Source of the DNA: Planctomycetota bacterium
GTDB lineage: Bacteria > Planctomycetota > Planctomycetia > Pirellulales > Pirellulaceae
Direction: 5' to 3'
Assembly (NCBI GenBank): GCA_963204915.1
Contig: CAUJHS010000022.1
Location: 558,001 to 622,000 of the forward strand
DNA length: 64,000 bases
Under the pieces are notes generated by a model, which saw nothing but the letters and a program-made list of their open reading frames with translations, was not told the origin of the DNA and did no database searches. Of the stretch, positions 42,566-51,352 are shown in pieces; the first letter of the stretch is position 1; each line of letters begins with the position of its first letter. The translations under genes were made by a program, and so were the position numbers.

Positions 42566-44521
42566 TCAATCCGGGCTGTCCAAGTAGGGATCCTGCCCCA
42601 TTTCCAAGTGCACCCGTTTGCGCTGCTTCTCGTGGTAAAGCAGAATCATGCGATCGCGCAGGTGCTTGGTTTCGACTTTCTTTTGCGCGCGGTGGAAAAG
42701 GCGGCCCAGGCCTTCACTGGCCGCCATGCGTTCACCTTGTTTGGCGTATTTTTCCGCGTCTTTGGGGCCGAAACCGGCCTTCAGAATGTCGTCGTCCATC
42801 GCCATATACATGCGAAACGTGCCTGGGTCGCCCTGACGCGCGCAGCGGCCGATCAACTGGCGATCAATTCGCGCCGAGTCGTGCAACTCGGTGCAGATCA
42901 CGTGCAAACCGCCGGTCTCATGGACATCGGGGGCAAGTTTGATGTCGGTGCCGCGACCGGCCATATTCGTGGCCACGGTGACTTTCCCTGCTTGACCCGC
43001 GCGCGCGACAATCTCGGCTTCTTCCGCAATACGATGTGCGTTCAGGACTTGATGCGAAATGCCTTCGCGATTCAATAACGCCGACAAATGCTCGCTCTTT
43101 GCGATCGACCGCGTGCCAATCAACACCGGGCGGCCTTGCTCGTAAAGTTCTTTCACCTCTTGAACAATCGCCTCCCACTTTTGCTCGCTTGAACCGAAAA
43201 CGCGGTCAGGCAAACGCTGGCGCTTATTGACCCGGTTGGTGGGAATCTTGATGACGGGCCGCTTATAGATCTTACGAATTTCGCCAGCGGAGGTTGTCGC
43301 CGTACCGGTCATGCCCGCAAGGAAACGATAACGCAGAAAAAGGTCTTGCACGGTGATGCGCGCCGCCTGCCCGGTCGCCACGGTAATAGGGACGCCTTCC
43401 TGCGCTTCAGCGGCTTGATGAATGCCATCGCGCCATTTGCGACCTTCCGCCAGTCGGCCGGTCGATTCATCGACAATGACCACCTCTTCTTTACCGTCCT
43501 GTCCGCGACGCACGACATAATCTCGATCACGGTGGAAATCTCGTCGCACCTTAACGGCCCGTTCGACGTATTCATACAGGTCGATCAAACCAACCGAGTT
43601 CATTTCTTCAGGATGCGGCAGACGGCGGACTTTTTGTCGGCCCTGGAACGTTAGTTCGACCTTGCGTTTTTCGTGATCGTACTCGTAATCGTCGTCTTCA
43701 TCAAAATAATCGACCGCGGCGGCGGCCCACTCGTAGCAGGCCACCGCTTCCTGGGCCGCTTGATCCGGCAAGGCGCTAATAATCAGCGGCGTGCGGGCTT
43801 CATCGATCAAAATGCTGTCGGCTTCGTCCACCAAGCAGAAATGTTGGCCGCGCTGCACAGGTTGTTCGTTCTGCTGGCCGCGATCGCCGCCGAAAAAAAT
43901 GTCTGCCGTTTGTTGACGAATGCGGCGCAAGAGCAGTCGATCGCGCAGGAAATCGAACCCAAACTCCTTAGCGGTGCCGTAGGTCACGTCGCAGGCGTAG
44001 TTTTTGCGACGATCGTCCTGCGACATTTGAGTTTCAATCACGCCGACTTCCAAACCCAACAACTGGTAGATTGGCTTCATCCATTCCGCGTCGCGCCGCG
44101 CCAAATAATCGTTCACTGTGGCCAGGTGGGCGCCTTTTCCCGCTAAGGCGTGCAGGTACAACGGCAACGTGGCGGTCAACGTCTTGCCTTCGCCGGTCTC
44201 CATTTCAGCGATGCATCCATGAAAGAGTGCGGTACCGCCGAGCAACTGCACATCGAAGTGCCGCATATTCATCGCGCGTCGCCCCGCTTCGCGCACCAAG
44301 CCAAATGCTTCGGGTAACAACGCATCCATCGTCTCGCCACAGCGCACGCGATACCGCAAAGAAAGACTTTCCTTACGCAATTCGGCGTCGCTCAAATCGC
44401 GAAACTGTTTTTCAAACGCCTCGATTCGCGGCAAGACCTTCGCCCAGCGAGCAAGCCGCCAATGCCCTTTGCCAGAAAACAGCGAAGAAATGCCGCGCGG
44501 AAGATGGGCTGTTTGAGACAT
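42566..44521 (-). CDS. Short SecA-family translocase ATPase
   Basis: A 651-residue DEAD-like motor of the SecA family. Walker A METGEGKT lies at 107-114, VNDYLARRDAEWM follows, Walker B with VDEADSIL is near residue 232, and the second RecA domain has FRMYMAMDDDILKAGFG and GRCARQGDPGTFRMYMA (split: GRCARQGDPGT). Full-length SecA is about 850-900 residues; this copy ends shortly after the second nucleotide domain and lacks the C-terminal helical-scaffold part and the zinc-binding SecB site. That suggests an accessory SecA2-like translocase or a motor for another export route. Preprotein crosslinking residues are only partly present. Confidence 0.82.
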   Translation of the reverse strand: MSQTAHLPRGISSLFSGKGHWRLARWAKVLPRIEAFEKQFRDLSDAELRKESLSLRYRVRCGETMDALLPEAFGLVREAGRRAMNMRHFDVQLLGGTALFHGCIAEMETGEGKTLTATLPLYLHALAGKGAHLATVNDYLARRDAEWMKPIYQLLGLEVGVIETQMSQDDRRKNYACDVTYGTAKEFGFDFLRDRLLLRRIRQQTADIFFGGDRGQQNEQPVQRGQHFCLVDEADSILIDEARTPLIISALPDQAAQEAVACYEWAAAAVDYFDEDDDYEYDHEKRKVELTFQGRQKVRRLPHPEEMNSVGLIDLYEYVERAVKVRRDFHRDRDYVVRRGQDGKEEVVIVDESTGRLAEGRKWRDGIHQAAEAQEGVPITVATGQAARITVQDLFLRYRFLAGMTGTATTSAGEIRKIYKRPVIKIPTNRVNKRQRLPDRVFGSSEQKWEAIVQEVKELYEQGRPVLIGTRSIAKSEHLSALLNREGISHQVLNAHRIAEEAEIVARAGQAGKVTVATNMAGRGTDIKLAPDVHETGGLHVICTELHDSARIDRQLIGRCARQGDPGTFRMYMAMDDDILKAGFGPKDAEKYAKQGERMAASEGLGRLFHRAQKKVETKHLRDRMILLYHEKQRKRVHLEMGQDPYLDSPD

Positions 44522-44953
44522 AGGACGAGGAATCTAGGAACCAGGGAGCGCGGGGCCGCAAGGTCAATCCGTAAATCGAAGTAAGTCAATTCTACCGTAG
44601 GTCCGTGAGAACGCGGTAGAGTTTTCGGCGTTTCCTTTTCGATGATCGGCCGCACCACGGAGTTCCGCCCCAGATCTGCTGGCATGCCCCTTGTTCCCAA
44701 CGAGTTTCGAGACCTTAACAGGGCTTCAACAGGGCTTCTTAGGAATTCGAGCCCAGGCCAGAGACTAGGCAATTTAGCGAAACTTTTCCCGAGACACCGT
44801 TTTTATCAACTGGCGCTAGGTCTTTCGCCGACAAATTTGGTACGCCCGGAATTATCGTCACGGCGCGCATAGTCCGCCCGTCAGGCGATGTTTACCGGAA
44901 CGTTGGCGCCCGCATGCCGCGCGATCCATCGACCCGTGCATCCTGAGAAAACT
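44522..44953. other. Divergent intergenic region with short tandem repeat
   Basis: A 432-base gap between the SecA-like gene (minus) and the BBP7 gene (plus). It contains an exact 11-base tandem repeat, AACAGGGCTTC twice (44717-44738). No RNA gene or confident promoter is visible. The frame of the BBP7 gene is open back to 44888 but the signal peptide starts at 44954. Confidence 0.45.
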
Positions 44954-46519
44954 ATGAAGGCCACCCTCACGATCGTAGCGATGGCGTTGACCGCAATGGC
45001 GGTCGCCCCGCAACGAGGTTTTGCCCAGTATGGCCCGATGCCCTATGGCGCCTACCCCGGCCCGATGGGACCGGTGGCGCCCTACGGAGTGCAACCGGCC
45101 TATTATCCGCCGATGGCGCCAGGGGGGATGACGGCCCAACCCCCTGGAATGGGATATTATCCTGGCGCCGCCATGGCGTACCAGGAGCCAACCTTGGCGC
45201 CGCCCGGTGCCGCGCCTCCCGGCGCGGGAGCCTATTACGGCCCCGGCGCGCCGCCAGCAGGAGGTTATGGGCCTCCGCCAGATGCCGCTTACGACAGCGG
45301 TTACACTGACGGCGGTTATGCTGACGGCGGCTATCCCCCGGAAGGTTATCCTGACGGCGGGATTACGGATGGCGCCGCCTGTTGTGACACCTGCGATCCC
45401 TGTGCCCCCTTATGTATGGGTGGATTGGCTCCGGTGTTCTTCGGCGCCGAGTGGCTCCTGTGGAACCGGCACGGTCAACAAGTGCCCGTATTGGTAACGA
45501 CCGGACCGGACGGCGCGAACGCTGCGAATGCAGGGGTTATCGGCCAGGGTGCCGTCGTCACGTTTGGCGGCGACCGCGTGGATGATGGGTTCGTGCCCGG
45601 TTTCCGCATCACTTCGGGTATTTGGCTCGATCCCATGCATGAAGTGGCCGTCGGAGGTCGCATCTTTGCACTTGGGCAAGATGAAACGAATTTCCTTGCA
45701 TCATCTCCGACGGGCCAACCGATTATCGCCCGACCCTTTTTGAACTTTGCCGATCCGAATAACCCCGTCGAAGCGGCGTTCGTGGTCGCTTTTGACGACG
45801 CGAACCCGGCCACCGCAGCTCGAACGGGTAGCTTGGCGGCTCAGGTGACCAGCGATCTGTGGGGCGGTGATTTGTTCAGCAGCGTGATGTTGACGCAAGG
45901 CATGGGTTACCGCGTTGACCTACAAGCCGGCTACCAATACTACCGCATCGACGAGGCCGTCTCGATTAGCAGCACTTCGGTGCAAGGGCAAGATTTCTTC
46001 AACGATAACATTCCCAACGGAACAACGTTGACGCTCCAGGATGTTTTCGACACGCAGAACGAATTCCACGGAGGTGCGTTCGGCATGTTGAGCGAAATGC
46101 AGCAAGGCGCCTTCTCACTCAAAGTGCTAGGACGCTTGGCCGTAGGCAATATGAACCAGCGAGTACGCGTCAACGGTAACACGGTGATTACGCCCCCGCC
46201 GCCCGCGATGGGTCCACCCTTCCCGCCGGTCGTGTTCCCGGGTGGAGTGCTTGTGCAAGCAAGCAACACAGGAGATGTCGATCGGAATCGTACCACGCTT
46301 GTTCCAGAATTAGGAATCACCGCCGGCTATAACATCACGCCAAGTGCGACGCTGACGTTGGGTTACAGCCTGATTTACTGGAACCACGTCGCTCAGGCCG
46401 GTCCTCAAATCGACCGACGAATCGACCCCAACCAGGTGAACGCGTTCCCGACCTTAGGTATTACGGACTCCGACTTTTGGGTCATGGGCCTTAATGGCGG
46501 TTTCGAATGGCGATACTAG
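44954..46519 (+). CDS. BBP7-family outer-membrane beta-barrel protein
   Basis: A 521-residue protein with a signal peptide (MKATLTIVAMALTAMAVAP) followed by a Pro/Gly/Tyr/Ala-rich low-complexity segment (about 25-140) built from PYG, PPG, AYY and DGG repeats. A short CCDTCDPCAPLC cysteine cluster lies near 145. From about 160 the sequence is beta-rich with alternating aromatic residues (FFGAEWLLWNRHGQ, GITAGYNITPSATLTLGYSL, GGFEWRY), the BBP7 outer-membrane barrel common in planctomycetes, ending in a terminal aromatic residue as expected for barrel assembly. Followed by a perfect intrinsic terminator. Confidence 0.9.
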   Translation: MKATLTIVAMALTAMAVAPQRGFAQYGPMPYGAYPGPMGPVAPYGVQPAYYPPMAPGGMTAQPPGMGYYPGAAMAYQEPTLAPPGAAPPGAGAYYGPGAPPAGGYGPPPDAAYDSGYTDGGYADGGYPPEGYPDGGITDGAACCDTCDPCAPLCMGGLAPVFFGAEWLLWNRHGQQVPVLVTTGPDGANAANAGVIGQGAVVTFGGDRVDDGFVPGFRITSGIWLDPMHEVAVGGRIFALGQDETNFLASSPTGQPIIARPFLNFADPNNPVEAAFVVAFDDANPATAARTGSLAAQVTSDLWGGDLFSSVMLTQGMGYRVDLQAGYQYYRIDEAVSISSTSVQGQDFFNDNIPNGTTLTLQDVFDTQNEFHGGAFGMLSEMQQGAFSLKVLGRLAVGNMNQRVRVNGNTVITPPPPAMGPPFPPVVFPGGVLVQASNTGDVDRNRTTLVPELGITAGYNITPSATLTLGYSLIYWNHVAQAGPQIDRRIDPNQVNAFPTLGITDSDFWVMGLNGGFEWRY

Positions 46520-46604
46520 ACCTGGGCTGTACTTGATCGGCGCGTAGGGCGGCGGAATCAGAAGCTGTCCAACGATCACACGCAACCGCCAACAAAGTAC
46601 TTCA

Positions 46605-46637
46605 AAAAAGGACGAACCCAAGGTTCGTCCTTTTTTC
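46605..46637 (+). terminator. Intrinsic terminator after the BBP7 gene
   Basis: A nine-base perfect stem GGACGAACC/GGTTCGTCC with a three-base loop (CAA), preceded by six A and followed by six T, so it should work in both directions. Confidence 0.92.
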
Positions 46638-46666
46638 GTTGGCTCAATGAGCCGAATGAGTCATTA

Positions 46667-46719
46667 CCGCACACTGCGACCACCAAAACCGCACACTCTT
46701 GCGACAAATACCGCACATA
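46667..46719. repeat. Three 22-base-period copies of ACCGCACA
   Basis: ACCGCACACT at 46667 and 46689 and ACCGCACAT at 46711 are spaced by exactly 22 bases each. Neighbouring GCGAC and AAA/AAAT elements recur. A reverse-complement copy, AGTGCGGT, lies at 46775-46782. This resembles a tandem activator or repressor array about two helical turns apart, upstream of the DUF1559 gene. Confidence 0.6.
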
Positions 46720-47053
46720 TTCGTAACGTCCTTCGCATTTTTTAAGAAATCTTTGGGGTAAACTTGCTCCCCAAAGTGCGGTACCGGCGTGTGTCTTTCA
46801 TCGAATCTTCGTGACGCGCGGCAAAACGCCCTTGTGTTCAGGGCGCCTGCATTTATAATTCCATGCAGGAACAAAGAACAGGCAGTCCCACCTTTTAATC
46901 CCGCCTCTCGCAGTTCTTCACTGCCTCGTTTTTCTATCCTCAGCCATGCCTCCTCGGCCTGGTATTTGCTTAATGCTGTTTCGGGTTTTGAGTTTTATTG
47001 CCCCGCCTACTGAGCGAATATTCGCATTACTTTCCCTTCATCGGAGTCCTCCC

Positions 47054-48091
47054 ATGTCGTCACGTAAAGGCGTGACCGGGAATGCGCGGCAGCGCGCGTT
47101 TACCCTGGTCGAGTTGTTGGTGGTGATCGCCATCATCGGTGTTTTGGTCGCGTTACTGTTGCCCGCCGTACAGGCCGCGCGTGAAGCAGCACGGCGTATG
47201 TCCTGCGGTAATAACCTGAAGCAATTGGGCTTGGGACTGCAAAACTATCACGACACGTACAAGACCTTCCCGCCGGCGCACATTCCCTTTGCCGGCACCC
47301 CACCTGCGTTCACATATCCCAACTTGGGTTGGACGAACAACACCACGCCAGCCACGAGTTGGGGCCCGTCCTGGATGGTGATGATTCTGCCGTTCATCGA
47401 GCAACAACCCCTGCATGATATTTACGACTCAACGGTTTCAATCAGTCAGGTTGCGGCGAACCCTTCAAACCCGCTTCCCACGGTGCAGCAGGATCGCAAT
47501 GCCTATATGCGAAGCCGGTTTCTCGAAGTTTACGCCTGCCCCTCGGATTCCTTCGCCACGCAAGGCAATCCTTACACTGCGAACAACGGGCCATGGGCCC
47601 GCGGCAGTTATGCGATTAGCGCAAACTGGCAGGGTGGCGTGAGTTGGAGCACCCCGTGGCAAAATAACAATGCCGACAAAGGTTTGGCCGGGCAGTATCA
47701 GGCGGCCAACATGGCCAATGTGATCGACGGAACGAGCAACTCGACCGCAGTTTGGGAGATTCAAGGTGGTCCGAGCGGCGGCGACGTTCGCGGCGCCTGG
47801 GCCGTAGGCCGTGGTGTGATCGAAGGCGGTTGCGCCGTGGGCGACTGTTTGGGCATTAACTACGGTCGCGCCGGCGCCGATGACATCCAGGGTTGCGATA
47901 GTCAACCGCAACGTCGCCTGGGTTGTTGGAATGGAGGCGACGGTCAACAAGGCGCCAAGAGCTACCACCCCGGCGGAGCCCAAGCGGCCCTCGTCGACGG
48001 TTCAGTACGCTTCATGCCAACCACGATTGACTTGAACGTCTACCGCGCCGTGAAGTCCATTGGAAACGGCGAAACGGTGGAATTGCCGTAA
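47054..48091 (+). CDS. DUF1559 prepilin-like surface protein
   Basis: A 345-residue protein. The prepilin signal is QRA followed by FTLVELLVVIAIIGVLVALLLP (split: FTLVELLVVIAIIGVL), with Ala instead of Gly before the cleavage site. After VQAAREAARRMSC the mature protein carries the DUF1559 (SBP_bac_10) pattern: NNLKQLGLGLQNYHDTYKTFPP (split: NNLKQLGLGLQNYHDTYK) and near the C-terminus YHPGGAQAALVDGSVRFM. This family is expanded in planctomycetes to tens or hundreds of copies per genome; its role, possibly in surface structures, is not known. Followed by a strong intrinsic terminator and preceded by the 22-base repeats. Confidence 0.93.
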   Translation: MSSRKGVTGNARQRAFTLVELLVVIAIIGVLVALLLPAVQAAREAARRMSCGNNLKQLGLGLQNYHDTYKTFPPAHIPFAGTPPAFTYPNLGWTNNTTPATSWGPSWMVMILPFIEQQPLHDIYDSTVSISQVAANPSNPLPTVQQDRNAYMRSRFLEVYACPSDSFATQGNPYTANNGPWARGSYAISANWQGGVSWSTPWQNNNADKGLAGQYQAANMANVIDGTSNSTAVWEIQGGPSGGDVRGAWAVGRGVIEGGCAVGDCLGINYGRAGADDIQGCDSQPQRRLGCWNGGDGQQGAKSYHPGGAQAALVDGSVRFMPTTIDLNVYRAVKSIGNGETVELP

Positions 48092-48122
48092 CGGCGCCGA
48101 GGTCTTCTCGGCTCAACGCATA

Positions 48123-48159
48123 ACCAACAAGCACGCCCACAGTGCTTGTTGGTTTTTTT
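48123..48159 (+). terminator. Intrinsic terminator after the DUF1559 gene
   Basis: A 12-base perfect stem ACCAACAAGCAC/GTGCTTGTTGGT with a seven-base loop, followed by a run of Ts. Confidence 0.92.
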
Positions 48160-48257
48160 GTTCACGTGCGCGTCTGGTGTTGTGAGCCCTTGTCGCTCAA
48201 CAGGTTCGCCATCGACAATAAGAAACTCTAGGTACTCTCGTATCGCCCGGCGACTGG

Positions 48258-49496
48258 GTGACTCCTGTGGCAGTGCAACGGAAGAAAACAATCCTCATCT
48301 TCGGTTGTGTTTTTGTAACGGCTAGTTTGGCGGCCGCTTCGCTCTTGGCTTGGCGTCGCTTCTCGCAACCCGTGCGCGATCTGCCCCAGGGGGTTAGCGT
48401 GGAGGACTTTGCCCACGCTGCCGTCCAATGGGAGGCGGCATACGGCCGACCTGCGCAGCGTTCTGACACCTTGGTCTGGCTCGGCGATGCATTCGCGAAG
48501 AAGGGCGAGTTGACCACCGCCATCGCCTGTTACGACGCGACTCCCAGTTCCGACCCGTGGTACGGCCTTGCAGCGCGTTTAGAACAGGCCAAGGCGCTCG
48601 CGCAGCTCAAGCGAGCGCGCGAGGCGGAGGAAAACCTACGAGAATTCATTGCGGGTCTCAAGCCCGATTCGCGCGTCACTACACAGCAAGTCGCGGAGGC
48701 GCTCGACTTGCTGCGACACTTGCTCGAAGTGCAATTACGCTTCGAAGAACGCGTTGACATTTTGCGCGTGATGCATGCCATTGGAGCTGCGGGGCCCTTC
48801 GATACGCTGGCGTATTGTTTCCCCACGGCATTGCGTTGGAATGGCCCGGAAGCGGTTCACTGGCTTGAGGAGTTCTGGCGGCAAGACCCTACGAATTTTC
48901 GACTTCGCGTAGCTCTTGGGCGTTACCGCATGGGAGAAGGTCGCTTAGACGAGGCGCAAACCATTCTTGTGAAATGTTTCCACGAACGCCCAGCCGACTT
49001 GCACGCCGGAGCCGCATTACTCGCCTGCTATTACGAACAAGACGACTGGGAGAACCTGCAAGCCATCCTGAAGAAACTGCCAGGGCGATCATCGTCCGAT
49101 CCTTGGCTGCTGTTACGCATGCGAGGCCACGTTCACAACCGCAACGGTAATCATGAAGAAGCGTTGGCGTGTTTTCAACAAGTACTCAACGCCGATCCCG
49201 CGAACGCTGAGTCCTATCAAGGCGTAGCTCAGGCTTGCTCAGCGCTGGGTCGTGAAGCAGAACGCGTGGAGGCGCTCCGCAAGATGCAGGGGGTGACGCG
49301 CATTCAAAACCGGCTGGGTTGGGCCACGACACGTCCCGACGATCCTACTCCCTTGGTGGAAATCGCTGTGGTTTGCCAAGAGATCGGCTTGTTTGACCAG
49401 GCGCGCCTCATTGCGCAGTTGGCGCTGACGCTCGATCCTGGCAACGCCAAAATGCAAGCGTTACTCACCGATCTTGAGTCGCCAGCCCAACCGTGA
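48258..49496 (+). CDS. Membrane-anchored tetratricopeptide-repeat protein
   Basis: A 412-residue protein starting with GTG, basic residues and a transmembrane segment (about 11-30, ILIFGCVFVTASLAAASLLA). Most of the rest is TPR helices, for example WLGDAFAKKGELTTAIACYD, LRVALGRYRMGEGRLDEAQTIL, NRNGNHEEALACFQQVLNADP and SYQGVAQACSALGREAERVEALRKM. TPR proteins act as scaffolds; no enzymatic motif is seen. The downstream CRTAC1 protein begins about 20 bases after its stop, so the two form an operon, and similar TPR-CRTAC1 pairs may act together at the membrane. Confidence 0.85.
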   Translation: MTPVAVQRKKTILIFGCVFVTASLAAASLLAWRRFSQPVRDLPQGVSVEDFAHAAVQWEAAYGRPAQRSDTLVWLGDAFAKKGELTTAIACYDATPSSDPWYGLAARLEQAKALAQLKRAREAEENLREFIAGLKPDSRVTTQQVAEALDLLRHLLEVQLRFEERVDILRVMHAIGAAGPFDTLAYCFPTALRWNGPEAVHWLEEFWRQDPTNFRLRVALGRYRMGEGRLDEAQTILVKCFHERPADLHAGAALLACYYEQDDWENLQAILKKLPGRSSSDPWLLLRMRGHVHNRNGNHEEALACFQQVLNADPANAESYQGVAQACSALGREAERVEALRKMQGVTRIQNRLGWATTRPDDPTPLVEIAVVCQEIGLFDQARLIAQLALTLDPGNAKMQALLTDLESPAQP

Positions 49497-49515
49497 CCAA
49501 TCATCAGGTACTCAC

Positions 49516-51342
49516 GTGCTAAGGTACACTGCATTGACGTTGCTTCTGATCGGCCACGGGGCCATCGCTGGCTGCAATTCGCAACCGGCGACTTCGCCGG
49601 CAAGTTCAGCTCCACGGGGGTCCGATTCAACGCTCCATGAAACGTCGACGCCTGTCGCAAATGACGCCATAGCGCCGCCCGCGGGAATCCTTCCTACCTG
49701 GACGCAAATGGCGGCTTCCGCGGGAATTCAGTTCCAGCGCGAAGATGATATTCGCGGCCTGCACCGGATAATCGAGTCGACCGGAGGCGGCGTGGCCATG
49801 CTCGATTACGATGGCGACGGACGGCTGGATTTGTTTTTCACCAACGGCTGCCGCTTGCCGCTCAAAGAGCAAACCGGACAAACCGTGAACGAGTTGTACC
49901 GTCAAACCGCACCGTGGAAGTTTCGCGGCGTTGGCGCTTTGGCGGGGCTGTCGGCTAGCGGATACTTCCAGGGGTGCGCCGTCGGTGACTTTGATAACGA
50001 CGGTTTTGACGATCTCTACGTTGCATCGTTTCGCGGCAACCGACTGTACCGCAACCAGGGCGACGGTACGTTTGAAGACCTCACCCAAGCGACCAACACG
50101 GCGGTAGGCGTGTGGAGCACCAGCGCTGCTTGGGCCGACGTCAATGGCGACGGTCACTTAGATTTGTACGTCGCCACCTATTTGAAAACGAGCGATGATC
50201 CGCCGGAGTTATGTCCTGAGCCGGCATCGCCCGATGGCTACCAGCAATGCCCTCCGACAATGTTTCACGCCGAGGACGACGTTCTCTTTCTCTCGGACGG
50301 CGCAGGAGGCTTTGAAAACGTCGCCCCAGAAGCCGGAATTACAGGTGTGGATGGCAAAGGCTTGGGCGTCGTGATCTTCGACGTTGATGGCGATCACCGT
50401 CCCGATGTTTTTGTCGCCAACGACGGCACGGCGAATTTCCTCTACATGAACCGTATTTCCGAAGCGACCGCTGCATCAAGCGCCCCTGTTGCGCTAGCAG
50501 GAGTAACGCCCACATTTTCCGACGAGGCCGCTTTGCGCGGCGCCGCCACCGATGAGCAAGGGGTCGCCCAAGCCTGCATGGGCATCGCACATGGCGACGC
50601 CGACGGCGACGGCTGGATCGACCTGTTCGTCACCAATTTTCTCGCCGAAACCAATACGTTCTATCGCAACGCGGACGGCGCTGGCTTTGTTGATCTGAGT
50701 CGGGCGAGCGGACTGGGGCCGCCTTCACGCCCGTACCTCGCGTTTGGAACCGAGTTCCTCGACGTCGACAACAACGGCTGGCTAGACCTTTTCATTGCGA
50801 ACGGCCATGTAGACGATCAGCGATGGCACCCCGCCCGACCGGCGTACGCCATGCGTCCGCAGTTTTTTCGCAACAGCGGCGGCGGCCGATTTGCAGAAGT
50901 CTCGCAATGGTCGGGCGATTACTTTCACCAGGAGTGGCTAGGACGCGGCGTCGCCGTGGGCGATCTTGATGGCGACGGCGACCTCGACCTGGCTATCTCG
51001 CACCAAATGGCGCCTTCGGAGTTGTTGCGCAACGATACGCAAACCACGAACGCAAGCATCGTCTTGCGGCTCATTGGCGGTCCCGCCTCGAACCGATCCG
51101 CCATTCATGCGCGAGTCGAAGCATCCGGCGGCGCGTTTCCGCTGGTGCGAGAAATTGTGGGCGGCGGGAGTTATCAATCTGCGTCCGATCGTAAGATTCA
51201 TCTGGGTTGCGGTTCGTTGAAAACGTTTCAGCAAGTCTCGATCCGGTGGCCTTCGGGCATGACGCATACGGTCAATAACATGGCTCCAGGAGTTTATACG
51301 GTGCGTGAAGGGGATAACGTCTTGTGGCGCCAGATCCAGTAA
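49516..51342 (+). CDS. CRTAC1/ASPIC-UnbV FG-GAP lipoprotein
   Basis: A 608-residue protein. The GTG start gives a lipoprotein signal (VLRYTALTLLLIGHGAIAGC); an in-frame TTG 14 codons upstream would overlap the TPR gene. Repeated FG-GAP/VCBS blades follow: AMLDYDGDGRLDLFFTNG, AVGDFDNDGFDDLYVASF, WADVNGDGHLDLYVATY, GDADGDGWIDLFVTNF, LDVDNNGWLDLFIANG. The C-terminus has the ASPIC/UnbV domain (GGPASNRSAIHARVEASGG, GCGSLKTFQQVSIRWPSG). Unlike the 5.3-kb copy it lacks the TPR part; that part is supplied by the preceding gene. Function unknown. Confidence 0.88.
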   Translation: MLRYTALTLLLIGHGAIAGCNSQPATSPASSAPRGSDSTLHETSTPVANDAIAPPAGILPTWTQMAASAGIQFQREDDIRGLHRIIESTGGGVAMLDYDGDGRLDLFFTNGCRLPLKEQTGQTVNELYRQTAPWKFRGVGALAGLSASGYFQGCAVGDFDNDGFDDLYVASFRGNRLYRNQGDGTFEDLTQATNTAVGVWSTSAAWADVNGDGHLDLYVATYLKTSDDPPELCPEPASPDGYQQCPPTMFHAEDDVLFLSDGAGGFENVAPEAGITGVDGKGLGVVIFDVDGDHRPDVFVANDGTANFLYMNRISEATAASSAPVALAGVTPTFSDEAALRGAATDEQGVAQACMGIAHGDADGDGWIDLFVTNFLAETNTFYRNADGAGFVDLSRASGLGPPSRPYLAFGTEFLDVDNNGWLDLFIANGHVDDQRWHPARPAYAMRPQFFRNSGGGRFAEVSQWSGDYFHQEWLGRGVAVGDLDGDGDLDLAISHQMAPSELLRNDTQTTNASIVLRLIGGPASNRSAIHARVEASGGAFPLVREIVGGGSYQSASDRKIHLGCGSLKTFQQVSIRWPSGMTHTVNNMAPGVYTVREGDNVLWRQIQ

Positions 51343-51352
51343 ACTTGTCGCC

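Larger units (their letters stand above)
46520..47053. other. Intergenic region ahead of the DUF1559 gene
   Basis: A 534-base gap containing the BBP7 terminator (46605-46637) and the 22-base-period repeats. The remaining part (46720-47053) shows no gene. The DUF1559 frame is open from 46946, but the likely ATG is 47054 after a GGAGTCC ribosome site. A promoter is expected but I cannot place it with confidence. Confidence 0.5.

Noticed and set aside
44717-44738. 11-base tandem repeat as a CRISPR or mobile-element remnant
   Set aside because: Only two copies with no spacer, terminal inverted repeats or transposase nearby.
46750-46770. Sigma-54-like sequence TTGGGGTAAACTTGC
   Set aside because: The GG and GC elements are spaced one base too short for a -24/-12 promoter.
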